Origin: Bacteroidia bacterium
GTDB taxonomy: Bacteria; Bacteroidota; Bacteroidia; J057; JAIXKT01
Length of the DNA stretch: 64,000 nt
Direction: 5' to 3'
Assembly (NCBI GenBank): GCA_026932145.1
Contig: JAIXKT010000021.1
Span: 62,001 to 126,000 of the forward strand
A model generated the notes under the pieces. It saw only the letters and a list, made by a program, of their open reading frames with translations, did not search any database and was not told the DNA's origin. Made by a program: the position numbers and the translations under genes. Positions 8,486 through 16,674 of this stretch are shown one piece after another; position 1 is the stretch's first letter, and every line of letters starts with the position of its first letter.

Positions 8486-9850
8486 ATGGAGGATACTAAA
8501 TATGCCATTATTGATGTTGAAACGACTGGCAGCGTTAGCCAAGCCGGGAAAATTATTGAAATAGCAATTATTATCACAGATGGAAAAGCCATATTTTCAG
8601 AATTTTCCAGTTTAGTAAATCCGGAACGGAGTATTCCGTATTTTATCACACAACTTACCGGCATAACCTATGAGATGGTGCAAAATGCCCCAAAGTTTTC
8701 GGAAATAGCCCGACAAATAGTTGAAATAACCCAAAACTGTGTCTTTGTTGCTCATAATGTTAGTTTTGATTATGGGTTTGTTCGCCATGAATTTCGGGAT
8801 TTAGGCTATGTTTATACCCGTCCTATTTTGTGCACCGTTCAGCTTAGCCGAAAGATATTTGTGGGCTTAACTTCCTACAAACTCGGTAAAATTTGCCAAC
8901 AATTAGATATTAACCACCAGAGCCAGCATCGTGCCTTAGGTGATGCCCGCGCTACGACAGAGCTATTTCAAAAAATCTTCAAACAAGGGATACCTTCCTT
9001 AATTCAACCGCAGCATACCTTAAAAGCTGCCCAAATTCCCCCACTTTTGAATGAAGATACCCTCAACAATCTACCGGAGGAAGCCGGAATTTATTATTTC
9101 TATGACCCAGAAGGCGATGTGATTTATGTTGGCAAAAGCACCAATATCAAAAAAAGAGTATTTTCACATTTTTCAGATACCAAAAAGCCGTTAGACTTTA
9201 AGCAGAAAATAGCTGATATTAGCTATGAATTAACCGGCAGTGAACTGGTAGCCTTACTTTGGGAGGCTGACGAAATTAAGCGGCTAAAACCGTTATACAA
9301 CCGTTCTCAGCGAAAAAGTTACTTTAACTACGGTATCTTTTCTTTTGAAGATTCACGTGGATACAATAATCTATATATCGAAAGGTTAAATCACCCTAAA
9401 AAGCCGCTTATTTCGTTTTCAAACAAGCAAGAAGCTAAAAATTATTTAGCTGAAAAAGTTAAAGAGCACCAACTTTGCCAGAAACTGACGGGGTTATACC
9501 ATACTTCAGGGTCTTGCTTTCAGTATCAAGTGCATCAATGTTTGGGTGCTTGTATTCAAAAAGAGCCGCCAAAATCGTATAATCTGAGGCTTGCTAATGC
9601 AATTCAATCCTTAATTTTTGAAACACCGAATTTTTATTTGGTGGATATAGGGAGGAATATAGAAGAGCGCGCCATCGTTTTGGTACAAAATGGAAAATAC
9701 GTCGGGTTTGGCTTTATAGACATTCAACTGCAAGGCCAAAACATAGATATTTGGCGGGATAGCATTCGGGAATACCCAGAAACAAAAGATATTCTACAGA
9801 TTATACATCAATTTATCCGAAAAAAAGCAGTAAAAATGATTCCATTTTGA
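8486..9850 (+). CDS. DnaQ-type 3'-5' exonuclease fused to a GIY-YIG (UvrC N-terminal-like) nuclease domain
   Basis: Residues 1-165 form a DEDDh exonuclease: Asp10 and Glu12 in IIDVETTG, Asp95 in SFDYG, and His148/Asp153 in HRALGDARAT. Residues 195-275 form a GIY-YIG domain: GIYYF at 201, VIYVGKS at 212 and Arg224. The remaining 180 residues are the usual Cys-containing C-terminal region of this architecture, with HQCLGACI near residue 350. Fusions of proofreading exonuclease and UvrC/Cho-like domains are known in Bacteroidota and Actinobacteria and are thought to act in DNA repair. The complete length of 454 residues argues against frameshift. Confidence 0.9.
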   Translation: MEDTKYAIIDVETTGSVSQAGKIIEIAIIITDGKAIFSEFSSLVNPERSIPYFITQLTGITYEMVQNAPKFSEIARQIVEITQNCVFVAHNVSFDYGFVRHEFRDLGYVYTRPILCTVQLSRKIFVGLTSYKLGKICQQLDINHQSQHRALGDARATTELFQKIFKQGIPSLIQPQHTLKAAQIPPLLNEDTLNNLPEEAGIYYFYDPEGDVIYVGKSTNIKKRVFSHFSDTKKPLDFKQKIADISYELTGSELVALLWEADEIKRLKPLYNRSQRKSYFNYGIFSFEDSRGYNNLYIERLNHPKKPLISFSNKQEAKNYLAEKVKEHQLCQKLTGLYHTSGSCFQYQVHQCLGACIQKEPPKSYNLRLANAIQSLIFETPNFYLVDIGRNIEERAIVLVQNGKYVGFGFIDIQLQGQNIDIWRDSIREYPETKDILQIIHQFIRKKAVKMIPF

Positions 9851-9890
9851 AAGGCTGTTGGAGGATGTCGTATTTTTGCTGCTTAAACGT

Positions 9891-10358
9891 ATGCCTGAAA
9901 TTCTTACAGAGCGAGAGCTAAACAGTGATATTATCAAAGAGCAAGTGATGCTTTTGGAGACCTCTTTTGCCCATTGGTTTTTGGAGTCATTAATACCTTA
10001 TTCTGATGCTTATGATTTATCTTTAAAATTATATCATGCTCCATTTTTGTATTTTTCTATTAATGAAGCAGATGAGCCGGTTTATAGTTATATGAATCTT
10101 CGCGCCCAAAATCGGTTTGAGACATCTTGGGATGATGTTCCTCAATTAACGTTGCGAGAAACTACTGTTCCGGAGTCCACTGCGGCAGTTTTTCTGTTTA
10201 CAGAGGGAGTTAAGCAGCGAGGTAAGTTTATGAATTATTCTGGAACTCGTATGAGCCGCAAGGGTAGGGTTTTCAGAATCCAAAACACTTATGTATGGGC
10301 AATATTTGACGCTGCTCAAAATTATCGCGGACAAGGTTACTTAGAACCACTCTTTTAA
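9891..10358 (+). CDS. small hypothetical protein
   Basis: I do not recognise this protein of 155 residues from ATG 9891. A TTG at 9858, eight bases after the upstream stop and preceded by AAAGG, would add 11 residues (to 166). It is soluble-looking, acidic in the N-terminal half and aromatic-rich, with no signal peptide. The C-terminal part (TRMSRKGRVFRIQNTYVWAIFD) is basic. It follows the exonuclease gene closely in another frame, so co-transcription is likely. I compared its sequence with the end of the exonuclease and see no sign that it is a frameshifted continuation. Confidence 0.6.
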   Translation: MPEILTERELNSDIIKEQVMLLETSFAHWFLESLIPYSDAYDLSLKLYHAPFLYFSINEADEPVYSYMNLRAQNRFETSWDDVPQLTLRETTVPESTAAVFLFTEGVKQRGKFMNYSGTRMSRKGRVFRIQNTYVWAIFDAAQNYRGQGYLEPLF

Positions 10359-10468
10359 GATATAACTTTAACCTTATACCTCAAAAAGCCAATTTTAAGC
10401 CAATTTTATAGCCTTTTGCCGAAAAAAAATAATAGAGATTAGTATCAAAACGATATTTGTATCTGTAA

Positions 10469-11776
10469 ATGGCTGCGAAAAATAACCCAAAATATAGGCT
10501 TTATGGGATCATTTTATTACTTGTTTTGATTGGGGCAAGTATATGGTTCTGGTTAGTGCATAAAAATAAGGATATAGAAGTTGAAACAAGTGTTGTAGCT
10601 ACGCGAACCATCATAGAGCGCATCACCGAATCCGGCATTATACAACCTAATATCGAACTGCCGATTGCGCCAGAAGTATCCGGCGAAATCGTAGCTTTAT
10701 ACGTTCAAGAAGGAGATTATGTGAAAGTAGGGGATAAACTATTTGATATTAAGCCGGATAACTATCAAGCTGCCTTAGAGCAAGCAACGGCAAGTTTAAA
10801 CGGTGCTCGTTCTGATTATGCAAACACCCAAGCAGCCATAGCCCAAGCCGAAGCCAATGTAATTCAAGATTCTTTAAACCTTGCCAGAAATACAAAGCTG
10901 TTTGAGCAAAAAGTGATTTCTCAAGTAGATTTAGAAAACTTTCAGCTAAAATATCGTATTTCTTTGGCTCAATATGAAGTTTCTAAACAAGCTGCTAAGG
11001 CCGCTTTTTACCGCATTCAAAGTGCAGAGGCAGTGTTAAAACAAGCTAAAGAAAATCTAAGCCGAACAAGCATTCGTGCAACTTTAAATGGAACTATCAC
11101 TAAGCTAACCGCAGAATTAGGCCAGCGGGTAGTGGGCACAGGCCAATTTCAAGGTACAGAAATCTTAAAAATAGCTGACCTTAGAGATATGGAGCTAAAA
11201 GCTGATATAAATGAAAATGACATTGTTAAGGTTACCTTAGGTGATACTGCCGAAATTGAAGTAGATGCCTACCCCAACCGCATCTTTAAAGGAGTAGTAC
11301 GAGAAATAGCTTATTCCGCTAATATGACCGCTGCCGGAACCACAGATCAAGTAACTAACTTTCCCGTTAAGGTAGCCATAATCCCGGACTCTTACCGCAA
11401 TGACACAGCCTTTATGCGTGGCTTAGCCGCCTATCAAAGCCCATTCAGACCCGGAATGTCAGCCGTAGTGAATATATTCACAAATACTAAATCTAACGTA
11501 ATCGCCATTCCTATTCAAGCAGTTACATTAGAAAAAAAATCAGAAGTTGATTCAAAAACACCTGCCAATACTGATTCCCCCAAAGAAATAGTTTATCTAT
11601 TTAACAACGGCAATACCAAAATGACTTCGGTAACTACCGGTATCAGTGATGACCAGTTTATTGAAATCAAATCCGGACTCAAAGTAGGGGAAATCATAAT
11701 CTCCGGCCCTTATACAGTCATATCTAAGGAGCTAAGAGAGAACCAAAAAGTGGTACTCAAAAAAGATAAACAATAG
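10469..11776 (+). CDS. MacA/HlyD-type periplasmic adaptor (membrane fusion) protein
   Basis: The N-terminal membrane anchor (about 10-31) is followed by a biotinyl-lipoyl-like half (PEVSGEIVALYVQEGDYVKVGD). A long alpha-hairpin of about 100 residues rich in Ala/Gln follows, then the second lipoyl half, beta-barrel and membrane-proximal domain (435 residues). The sequence fits the adaptors of MacAB-type ABC exporters. The partner permease and ATPase are not next to it: the next gene is a convergent ArsR-type regulator. Its export partner must therefore be encoded elsewhere. Confidence 0.85.
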   Translation: MAAKNNPKYRLYGIILLLVLIGASIWFWLVHKNKDIEVETSVVATRTIIERITESGIIQPNIELPIAPEVSGEIVALYVQEGDYVKVGDKLFDIKPDNYQAALEQATASLNGARSDYANTQAAIAQAEANVIQDSLNLARNTKLFEQKVISQVDLENFQLKYRISLAQYEVSKQAAKAAFYRIQSAEAVLKQAKENLSRTSIRATLNGTITKLTAELGQRVVGTGQFQGTEILKIADLRDMELKADINENDIVKVTLGDTAEIEVDAYPNRIFKGVVREIAYSANMTAAGTTDQVTNFPVKVAIIPDSYRNDTAFMRGLAAYQSPFRPGMSAVVNIFTNTKSNVIAIPIQAVTLEKKSEVDSKTPANTDSPKEIVYLFNNGNTKMTSVTTGISDDQFIEIKSGLKVGEIIISGPYTVISKELRENQKVVLKKDKQ

Positions 11777-11825
11777 AACTTAGGTAGAAATTGTTCCTAA
11801 GAGTTTCGTTGGGTTAAATTCAGTA

Positions 11826-12143
11826 TCAAAGATTATCCAGAATTTCCTTATGATTTTTGAAGTTTTCTATCAACACTTCACGGATTAAAAAACAGGCTTC
11901 TGCAACTTTGGGGGAGCTTAGCCTATAATAGTTCGTCAAACCGTCCTTGCGTATTCGTAAGATTCCTTTTTGAGTCATGTTAGATAAATGCTGGGAAAGG
12001 TTTGATTTGGGGCAGTCGGTGATTTCTGCAAGTTTTGTAAAACTCAACTCATCATTCTGAAGTGCTTCTATAATTTCTATTCGAAGTGGATGCGCTAATG
12101 CTTTACAGACTTCAGCATGTAAATTATAAATCCTTTTACTCAT
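11826..12143 (-). CDS. ArsR-family winged-helix transcriptional regulator
   Basis: This 105-residue protein begins with a helical segment ending KALAHPLRIEIIEAL, a hallmark of ArsR repressors. The recognition helix region follows (LAEITDCPKSNLSQHLSNM), then the wing (GILRIRKDGLTNYYRLSS). The classic ELCVC metal site of ArsR/SmtB is absent. Cysteines are found at about 13, 44 and 83, and Cys44 starts the recognition helix, so thiol or redox sensing is possible but unproven. Its own upstream region carries three copies of a partly palindromic motif (12163-12221), suggesting autoregulation. Confidence 0.88.
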   Translation of the reverse strand: MSKRIYNLHAEVCKALAHPLRIEIIEALQNDELSFTKLAEITDCPKSNLSQHLSNMTQKGILRIRKDGLTNYYRLSSPKVAEACFLIREVLIENFKNHKEILDNL

Positions 12144-12162
12144 ATTTATTGTTATGTTAAAA

Positions 12163-12221
12163 ACTTATTATTATAGGTAACTTATTGGTTATAAAATTAT
12201 TATAACTTATTGATTATAAGT
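12163..12221 (-). promoter_or_regulatory. three operator-like repeats upstream of the ArsR gene
   Basis: Copies on the plus strand begin at 12163, 12180 and 12205 and share ACTTATTnnTTATAr. The third extends to a perfect inverted repeat, ACTTAT-5 nt-ATAAGT (12205-12221). They start 20 bases upstream of the ArsR ATG. This is the expected position and symmetry for a dimeric winged-helix repressor acting on its own promoter. Confidence 0.6.
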
Positions 12222-12489
12222 CAATAAAAGGTGTTCGTATTATTCTGCAAGTTTATGAAAAAAGAAAGTAAAAAAAAGGTTTTTTTGATGATTTTAGAAA
12301 AAATAATTGGCGTAGATAAAATATTACTACGTATTAATAGGTAGATTTTTTTAGTATAAAAATGTCCAATCAATCTATATTAAGCAGAAAATAGCTAAGT
12401 ACTTATGGTTTAGAACAAAAATTCAGGAAGGATTTAAAATGTCTATTCAATAAGATATAATTTATTAAAAAGATAGATGTTTATATTAG
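12222..12489. other. AT-rich intergenic region between the ArsR operators and the insertion sequence
   Basis: No convincing coding sequence is seen. A small CGTAG/CTACG inverted repeat (12311-12331) is present. An ATG at 12477 becomes joined in frame to the permease gene if the insertion sequence is removed. The last five bases (ATTAG, 12485-12489) are repeated after the element. Confidence 0.6.
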
Positions 12490-13870
12490 GAGCGTGTTGC
12501 ATAACCTCTAAATTTTTAAAAACCCCCAAATTTTCTCCCGTTCAAAATAAATTTTGATTTTTTGGGGAGTTTTTTTTACATTTTACGTCTTTTTTTGTGG
12601 GTGTGGGGTTTCATTTTTTATGTTTTTGCCCCTTTTTCGCCTCATTTTTACCAATTGGGCGTATTTTGGGCCTACAGGCTTAAAATAGCTGCATTTGAGG
12701 TGGTGCCGTTTTTGGTGTTAACATATTGTTTACTAATAGCTTAGGTAACCTATACAGGTTGTATGCAATTGCTTCCAGGGCGTGCTGGGCGTGGGTTTTG
12801 GCGATGCCCACATAGCGGGCGGTGCCGCCGCCGAACCAGCTTTTGGTGCCGGCAAAGGTGCGCTCTATTTTGTAGCGGTGTTTGCCGCAGAGTTGGTTGA
12901 ATTTGAGTTGTAATTTTGTTAAGGGTTTGTTTTTCACTGCTTTATAACACACTCTATCTTTAAGTCCCTTCGCTTTGAGGTAGGTGGTATGGGCTTTGGA
13001 TTTGTAGGCTTTGTCGGCATAGATGGCGACTTTTGGGGGAACTTGTGCCTTGGTTATCAATGTGTTAAAGTGGTTATGGTCATGGACGTTGGCGGGTGTG
13101 GTCTCCAGGGCAAGGACCAATCCGTTGCCGTCGGTAATAACGTGTTTTTTGTAGCCAAAGCGGGTTTCTTTGCCTTTTTTGAGCCAGCGGGCTTCGTCGT
13201 CCACGCCAGGTTGATTTACTTTAACAAGCTTTAATTCAGCCGTTTGTGTTTGTATAGCTTCTTCCGTTTGTTCGTTTTCTTTTCTGTCTTCGGCAATTTC
13301 GTAGGTGGGTTTTCCGGTGGGTTTGCGGGGGCTGTCGGTAATGGAGGCATCTATTATGCAGCCGGATTTTACCGTAATAGCATGTTTATCAAGCTGTTGG
13401 TTAAGTTCTTGCAACAGCAAGTCGTAGGCATTGCTTCCTGCCAGTTCGTTGCGGAAGCGGCACAGGGTGCTGTGGTCGGGTACTTCGTCTTCAAGACTCA
13501 GCCCAACGAAGGTCATCCAGCTTAAATCGGTGTTGGTCCTGTCTTCTATGTCTCTGTCGCTCAGGCTTTTATACCAAACGCCGAGCAGTAGCATTTTGAA
13601 AAGAATAATGGGGTTGTAGGCGGGTCTGCCGTCCGGTCTAAGCCCTTTTGGGTAGTGTTTTTGAAGTATTTTTACGATTGATTCCCAATCAATTACCTCA
13701 TTTATTTGCTTTAGAAACGCGTTTTTAGAACTGCGTTTAGAAACGTAGGGCTGGCTAAAACTCATCTGTATTTGGGCGTGCTTTATCACACCACAAAAAT
13801 AATAAATTATTTAATTAATTCAAAATCAAATAGTTAAATATTTTTATTCTTTTTGTCGTGCAACAGGCTC
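12490..13870 (-). mobile_element. IS5-family insertion sequence, apparently intact (1,381 bp)
   Basis: The ends are inverted repeats. The left end is GAGCGTGTTGCATAAC (12490-12505); the right end read inward is GAGCCTGTTGCACGAC (13855-13870), so 13 of 16 positions match. A direct repeat ATTAG flanks the element at 12485-12489 and 13871-13875, consistent with target duplication; the inner TTAG fits the YTAR target of IS5 relatives. One full-length transposase gene occupies the minus strand. About 170 bases between the left repeat and the transposase stop are non-coding and T-rich. Confidence 0.88.
12680..13765 (-). CDS. IS5-family DDE transposase
   Basis: It has an N-terminal DUF772-like domain (PAYNPIILFKMLLLGVWY, then DIEDRTNTDLSWMTFVGL, VPDHSTLCRFR). 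The DDE catalytic core follows: the first Asp in CIIDASITDSP, the second in IYADKAYKS, and Glu in the YKIERTFAG segment. It is uninterrupted, so the element may be active. ATG 13765 gives MSFSQPYVSKR; a GTG at 13789 adds eight residues. A TATTTTTG element (13794-13801, minus strand) leaves a 28-base gap to the ATG, favouring this start. The C-terminal tail is hydrophobic and not conserved to my eye. Confidence 0.92.
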   Translation of the reverse strand: MSFSQPYVSKRSSKNAFLKQINEVIDWESIVKILQKHYPKGLRPDGRPAYNPIILFKMLLLGVWYKSLSDRDIEDRTNTDLSWMTFVGLSLEDEVPDHSTLCRFRNELAGSNAYDLLLQELNQQLDKHAITVKSGCIIDASITDSPRKPTGKPTYEIAEDRKENEQTEEAIQTQTAELKLVKVNQPGVDDEARWLKKGKETRFGYKKHVITDGNGLVLALETTPANVHDHNHFNTLITKAQVPPKVAIYADKAYKSKAHTTYLKAKGLKDRVCYKAVKNKPLTKLQLKFNQLCGKHRYKIERTFAGTKSWFGGGTARYVGIAKTHAQHALEAIAYNLYRLPKLLVNNMLTPKTAPPQMQLF

Positions 13871-13907
13871 ATTAGTTCTAAGGATAAGTTTCGTTTTTAG
13901 GTTATGT

Positions 13908-15296
13908 TTGGTTAAATTTCAGGAATTAATTTTTGGGTGTTTAGTAATAATAAAAAAATATGTAGGTTTGCCGCAAAAAGGGCAGGTGTCGTTAGCAAGG
14001 GGTCAGGTAGGTTTTCGAACCGCTGCGGCGTTAGTAGTAGCCAATATTATCGGGACGGGTATTTTTACGACAACCGGTTTTTTATCGAGTGATGTACCTT
14101 CACCTATTGGGATTTTGATAGCGTGGGCATTGGGAGGTGTGTTAGCTTTGTGTGGGGCGTTATCTTATGGAGAGTTAGCTGCTGCGATGCCCCAATCCGG
14201 CGGAGAATATCATTATTTATCCAAGATTTACCATCCTGCATTGGGGTTTTTATCCGGCTTTGTTTCATTATTTGCGGGTTTTGCTGCCCCCATAGCCGCT
14301 TCGGCTACTGCCTTTGCAAAGCATTTTCACATTGTAGCACCGATGATTCCTGAGCCTGTTGCGGCTTTATTAATCATTATTTTGATGACTTTTTTGCATA
14401 CTTGGGATTTACACATAGGGAGCCGTACCCAAAATGTCTTTACCGTAGCTAAGATAACGTTAATTATAGGTTTCATTATTTGTGGTTTTGTGTTTGGGAA
14501 AGCATCGGCTGGTTTTTCACTATCTTTTCGGGGGGATGAATTTTCGATGCTCACGTCCGGGAAGTTTGCCGTTGGGTTGATTTATATTTCGTTTGCGTAT
14601 TCCGGCTGGAATGCGGCTGCTTATATCGCCGGAGAAGTGCAAAACCCAGAGCGTAATGTGCCTAAATCATTGATTTTGGGAACCGGAACAGTAATGGTGT
14701 TGTATCTACTGCTGAATTTAGTGTTTGTTTATATCCTAACTATCCCAGAAATGCAAGGCCAATTAGCTATCGGCGACCTAACAGCAAGGGCTATCTTTGG
14801 AGATGTAGGCGGCTCTATAGTTTCTACATTAATAGCTTTGGCATTAGTATCTTCGGTCAGTTCTATGGTTATGGCAGGCCCTAGGATTACGGCAGCTATG
14901 GGCAAAGATACACAGGGGCTACAATGGTTAGGTAAAAATAATAAGCGTGGCCTTCCCTTAAACGCTTTCTTGATCCAGTTAGTTATTGCAATTACCTATG
15001 TATTAACAGCTTCATTTGAAGATACATTGCGGTATATTGGCTTCACTTTAAGCTTGTTTGCTTTTTTAACGGTTTTAGGGGTCTTTGTATATCGAGTTAA
15101 ACATCCGGAATGGATACCCAAATATAAGACTCCCGGCTATCCGGTAGTTCCCGCACTCTTCTTGGTTCTCAGCGCGTGGATTGTGATTTATACAATTATA
15201 GAAAACTATAAAACAGCAATAGCCGGCTTTGGAACAATAGCCTTGGGGCTTGTTATTTACATGGCCACCAATCAACACAAAAACAAAACAACCTGA
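13908..15296 (+). CDS. APC-family amino acid permease (start disturbed by upstream IS)
   Basis: A polytopic membrane protein with about 12 hydrophobic segments. The first contains the family motif ANIIGTGIF, and later segments include YAYSGWNAAAYIAGEVQNPERNVPKS-like sequence typical of APC transporters (here FAYSGWNAAAYIAGE). It probably imports or exchanges amino acids across the inner membrane. No ATG precedes TM1: the candidates are TTG 13908, TTG 13968 and GTG 13986. The IS ends only 37 bases before TTG 13908. Without it, an ATG at 12477 would read in frame into this gene. The N-terminus is therefore uncertain and expression may depend on the element. Confidence 0.82.
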   Translation: MVKFQELIFGCLVIIKKYVGLPQKGQVSLARGQVGFRTAAALVVANIIGTGIFTTTGFLSSDVPSPIGILIAWALGGVLALCGALSYGELAAAMPQSGGEYHYLSKIYHPALGFLSGFVSLFAGFAAPIAASATAFAKHFHIVAPMIPEPVAALLIIILMTFLHTWDLHIGSRTQNVFTVAKITLIIGFIICGFVFGKASAGFSLSFRGDEFSMLTSGKFAVGLIYISFAYSGWNAAAYIAGEVQNPERNVPKSLILGTGTVMVLYLLLNLVFVYILTIPEMQGQLAIGDLTARAIFGDVGGSIVSTLIALALVSSVSSMVMAGPRITAAMGKDTQGLQWLGKNNKRGLPLNAFLIQLVIAITYVLTASFEDTLRYIGFTLSLFAFLTVLGVFVYRVKHPEWIPKYKTPGYPVVPALFLVLSAWIVIYTIIENYKTAIAGFGTIALGLVIYMATNQHKNKTT

Positions 15297-15311
15297 TATT
15301 ACAAAACATTC

Positions 15312-16523
15312 ATGAAACGATTATTATTTTTAGGAGCTATCGCTATCTTTTGGGTAGGATGCACTCCCGATAACCCTAATTCTAAAAACACTCAACCCCA
15401 AGATAGCACACAAGCATCTTTAGCGGATACAACCCAAAAAGCGAAAACGCCTAATATTCCCACCAACCGGTATTGGAATGACTTAGCTTTATACTTAGGC
15501 GGATTACCACCTACGCCAGAAAGTACTTTGGATAGCATTGATTACCGCGCCGAAGCCTTAGAACACCAAGAATATTTCGAAAAAGCTTGGAAGAAAAAAG
15601 AAATAACCCACCTGTCAAAATTAGCAAGTTGGGCACAACAAGAAATAAGCCCATTACCCGGCACCGATGCCCGTGTCTTTTACCCTTTTAGTGGAGCAGA
15701 CTTCATGACAATCAACACTATTTATCCCAATGCAGATTCTTACCTATTATTTGGCTTAGAACCCGAAGGACATCTACCGGAACTAACTAAGATAAAAAAA
15801 GAACGACTGAGAAATAATCTTGCTAACCTCGAAAAATCCTTAGCATCCATCATGGAGCATACCTTTTTCAAAACAATAAATATGGCAACGGACTTTCGAA
15901 GTGCTGAATTAGATGGAACCTTACCGGCATTATTAGCATTCATAGCCCGAAAAGGAAATAAAATCCTGAATGTAGAAGCCGTTAAAATAACCCCAGAAGG
16001 CGACGTAGTAGCTTATACCGAAAAAATCCCACAAAACCCACAAGACAGCATCATTACCGGCGTAAAAGTCTATTTCCAAAAAGGAGAAACCGGAAAACTC
16101 CAAACAATGACTTATTTCAGCGTTGATATTGGTGATAACTCCCTGAAAAAGAAAGAAAACTTTCTGAAACTACTGCAAAGCCAAAAACCAACCCATACCT
16201 ATGTAAAATCCGCATCCTACTTAATGCACAAAGACTATTTCTCTACCATTAGAAATACAATCTTAGACATTAGCCAAATTTATATACAAGACGACTCCGG
16301 CATTCCATTAAAATACTTTGATAGAAAACAATGGGATTTAACCTTTTATGGGGTTTATACCGGCACAATCCCAATGTTTAATAAATGGAAACAAAAAGAT
16401 TTAGAAGAAGCCTATAAAGACTCTACTAATACGATCAAAAAGTTGGATTTTGGTATTGGTTACAAGTACGGTAATAGCCAATCTAACCTAATGCTCGCCG
16501 TAAAAAAGAACTTGAAACAATAA
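15312..16523 (+). CDS. putative lipoprotein of unknown function
   Basis: MKRLLFLGAIAIFWVGC is a short signal peptide with a lipobox ending at Cys17, so the 403-residue protein should be lipid-anchored in the envelope. A Thr/Asp/Gln-rich linker (to about 48) precedes a globular domain. Recognisable stretches are WAQQEISPLPGTDARVFYPFSGADF and YLLFGLEPEG; I have an impression of similar blocks in other uncharacterised Bacteroidota proteins, but no function is known to me. It begins 15 bases after the permease stop and is likely co-transcribed with it. Confidence 0.7.
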   Translation: MKRLLFLGAIAIFWVGCTPDNPNSKNTQPQDSTQASLADTTQKAKTPNIPTNRYWNDLALYLGGLPPTPESTLDSIDYRAEALEHQEYFEKAWKKKEITHLSKLASWAQQEISPLPGTDARVFYPFSGADFMTINTIYPNADSYLLFGLEPEGHLPELTKIKKERLRNNLANLEKSLASIMEHTFFKTINMATDFRSAELDGTLPALLAFIARKGNKILNVEAVKITPEGDVVAYTEKIPQNPQDSIITGVKVYFQKGETGKLQTMTYFSVDIGDNSLKKKENFLKLLQSQKPTHTYVKSASYLMHKDYFSTIRNTILDISQIYIQDDSGIPLKYFDRKQWDLTFYGVYTGTIPMFNKWKQKDLEEAYKDSTNTIKKLDFGIGYKYGNSQSNLMLAVKKNLKQ

Positions 16524-16528
16524 TAGAG

Positions 16529-16622
16529 AATAGACATTAAAGGCAGAAATCTTTTTTAACAAAAGATATATTGATAACTAAATAGTTAGAAAGATAAACT
16601 ATTTTTGTCTTTAATGTCTATT
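16529..16622. repeat. nested inverted repeat between the lipoprotein gene and pdxH
   Basis: A perfect 14-bp inverted repeat (AATAGACATTAAAG 16529-16542; CTTTAATGTCTATT 16609-16622) encloses an 8-bp hairpin (AAATAGTT 16580-16587; AACTATTT 16597-16604). It follows the lipoprotein stop by a few bases. It could be a terminator, a structured RNA or a small palindromic repeat element. Confidence 0.6.
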
Positions 16623-16639
16623 TAAAATAAAGATATTTT

Positions 16640-16671
16640 TTTGGGAAAACACTCAATTTTGTATAACTTTG
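16640..16671 (+). promoter_or_regulatory. candidate promoter of pdxH
   Basis: TTTG (16640-16643) and TAACTTTG (16664-16671) are separated by 20 bases, a good match to the Bacteroidota -33/-7 pair. The -7 element ends only three bases before the ATG at 16675, so the transcript would start at or next to the start codon. Confidence 0.6.
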
Positions 16672-16674
16672 GTC

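Noticed and set aside
9851-9890. The small gene after the exonuclease as a frameshifted exonuclease C-terminus
   Set aside because: The exonuclease ends with the basic RKKAVKMIPF tail that I expect for this family, and the downstream frame shows no continuation.
12562-12744. 60-residue plus-strand frame inside the insertion sequence
   Set aside because: It is a low-complexity Phe-rich sequence in the T-rich IS end, without conservation signals.
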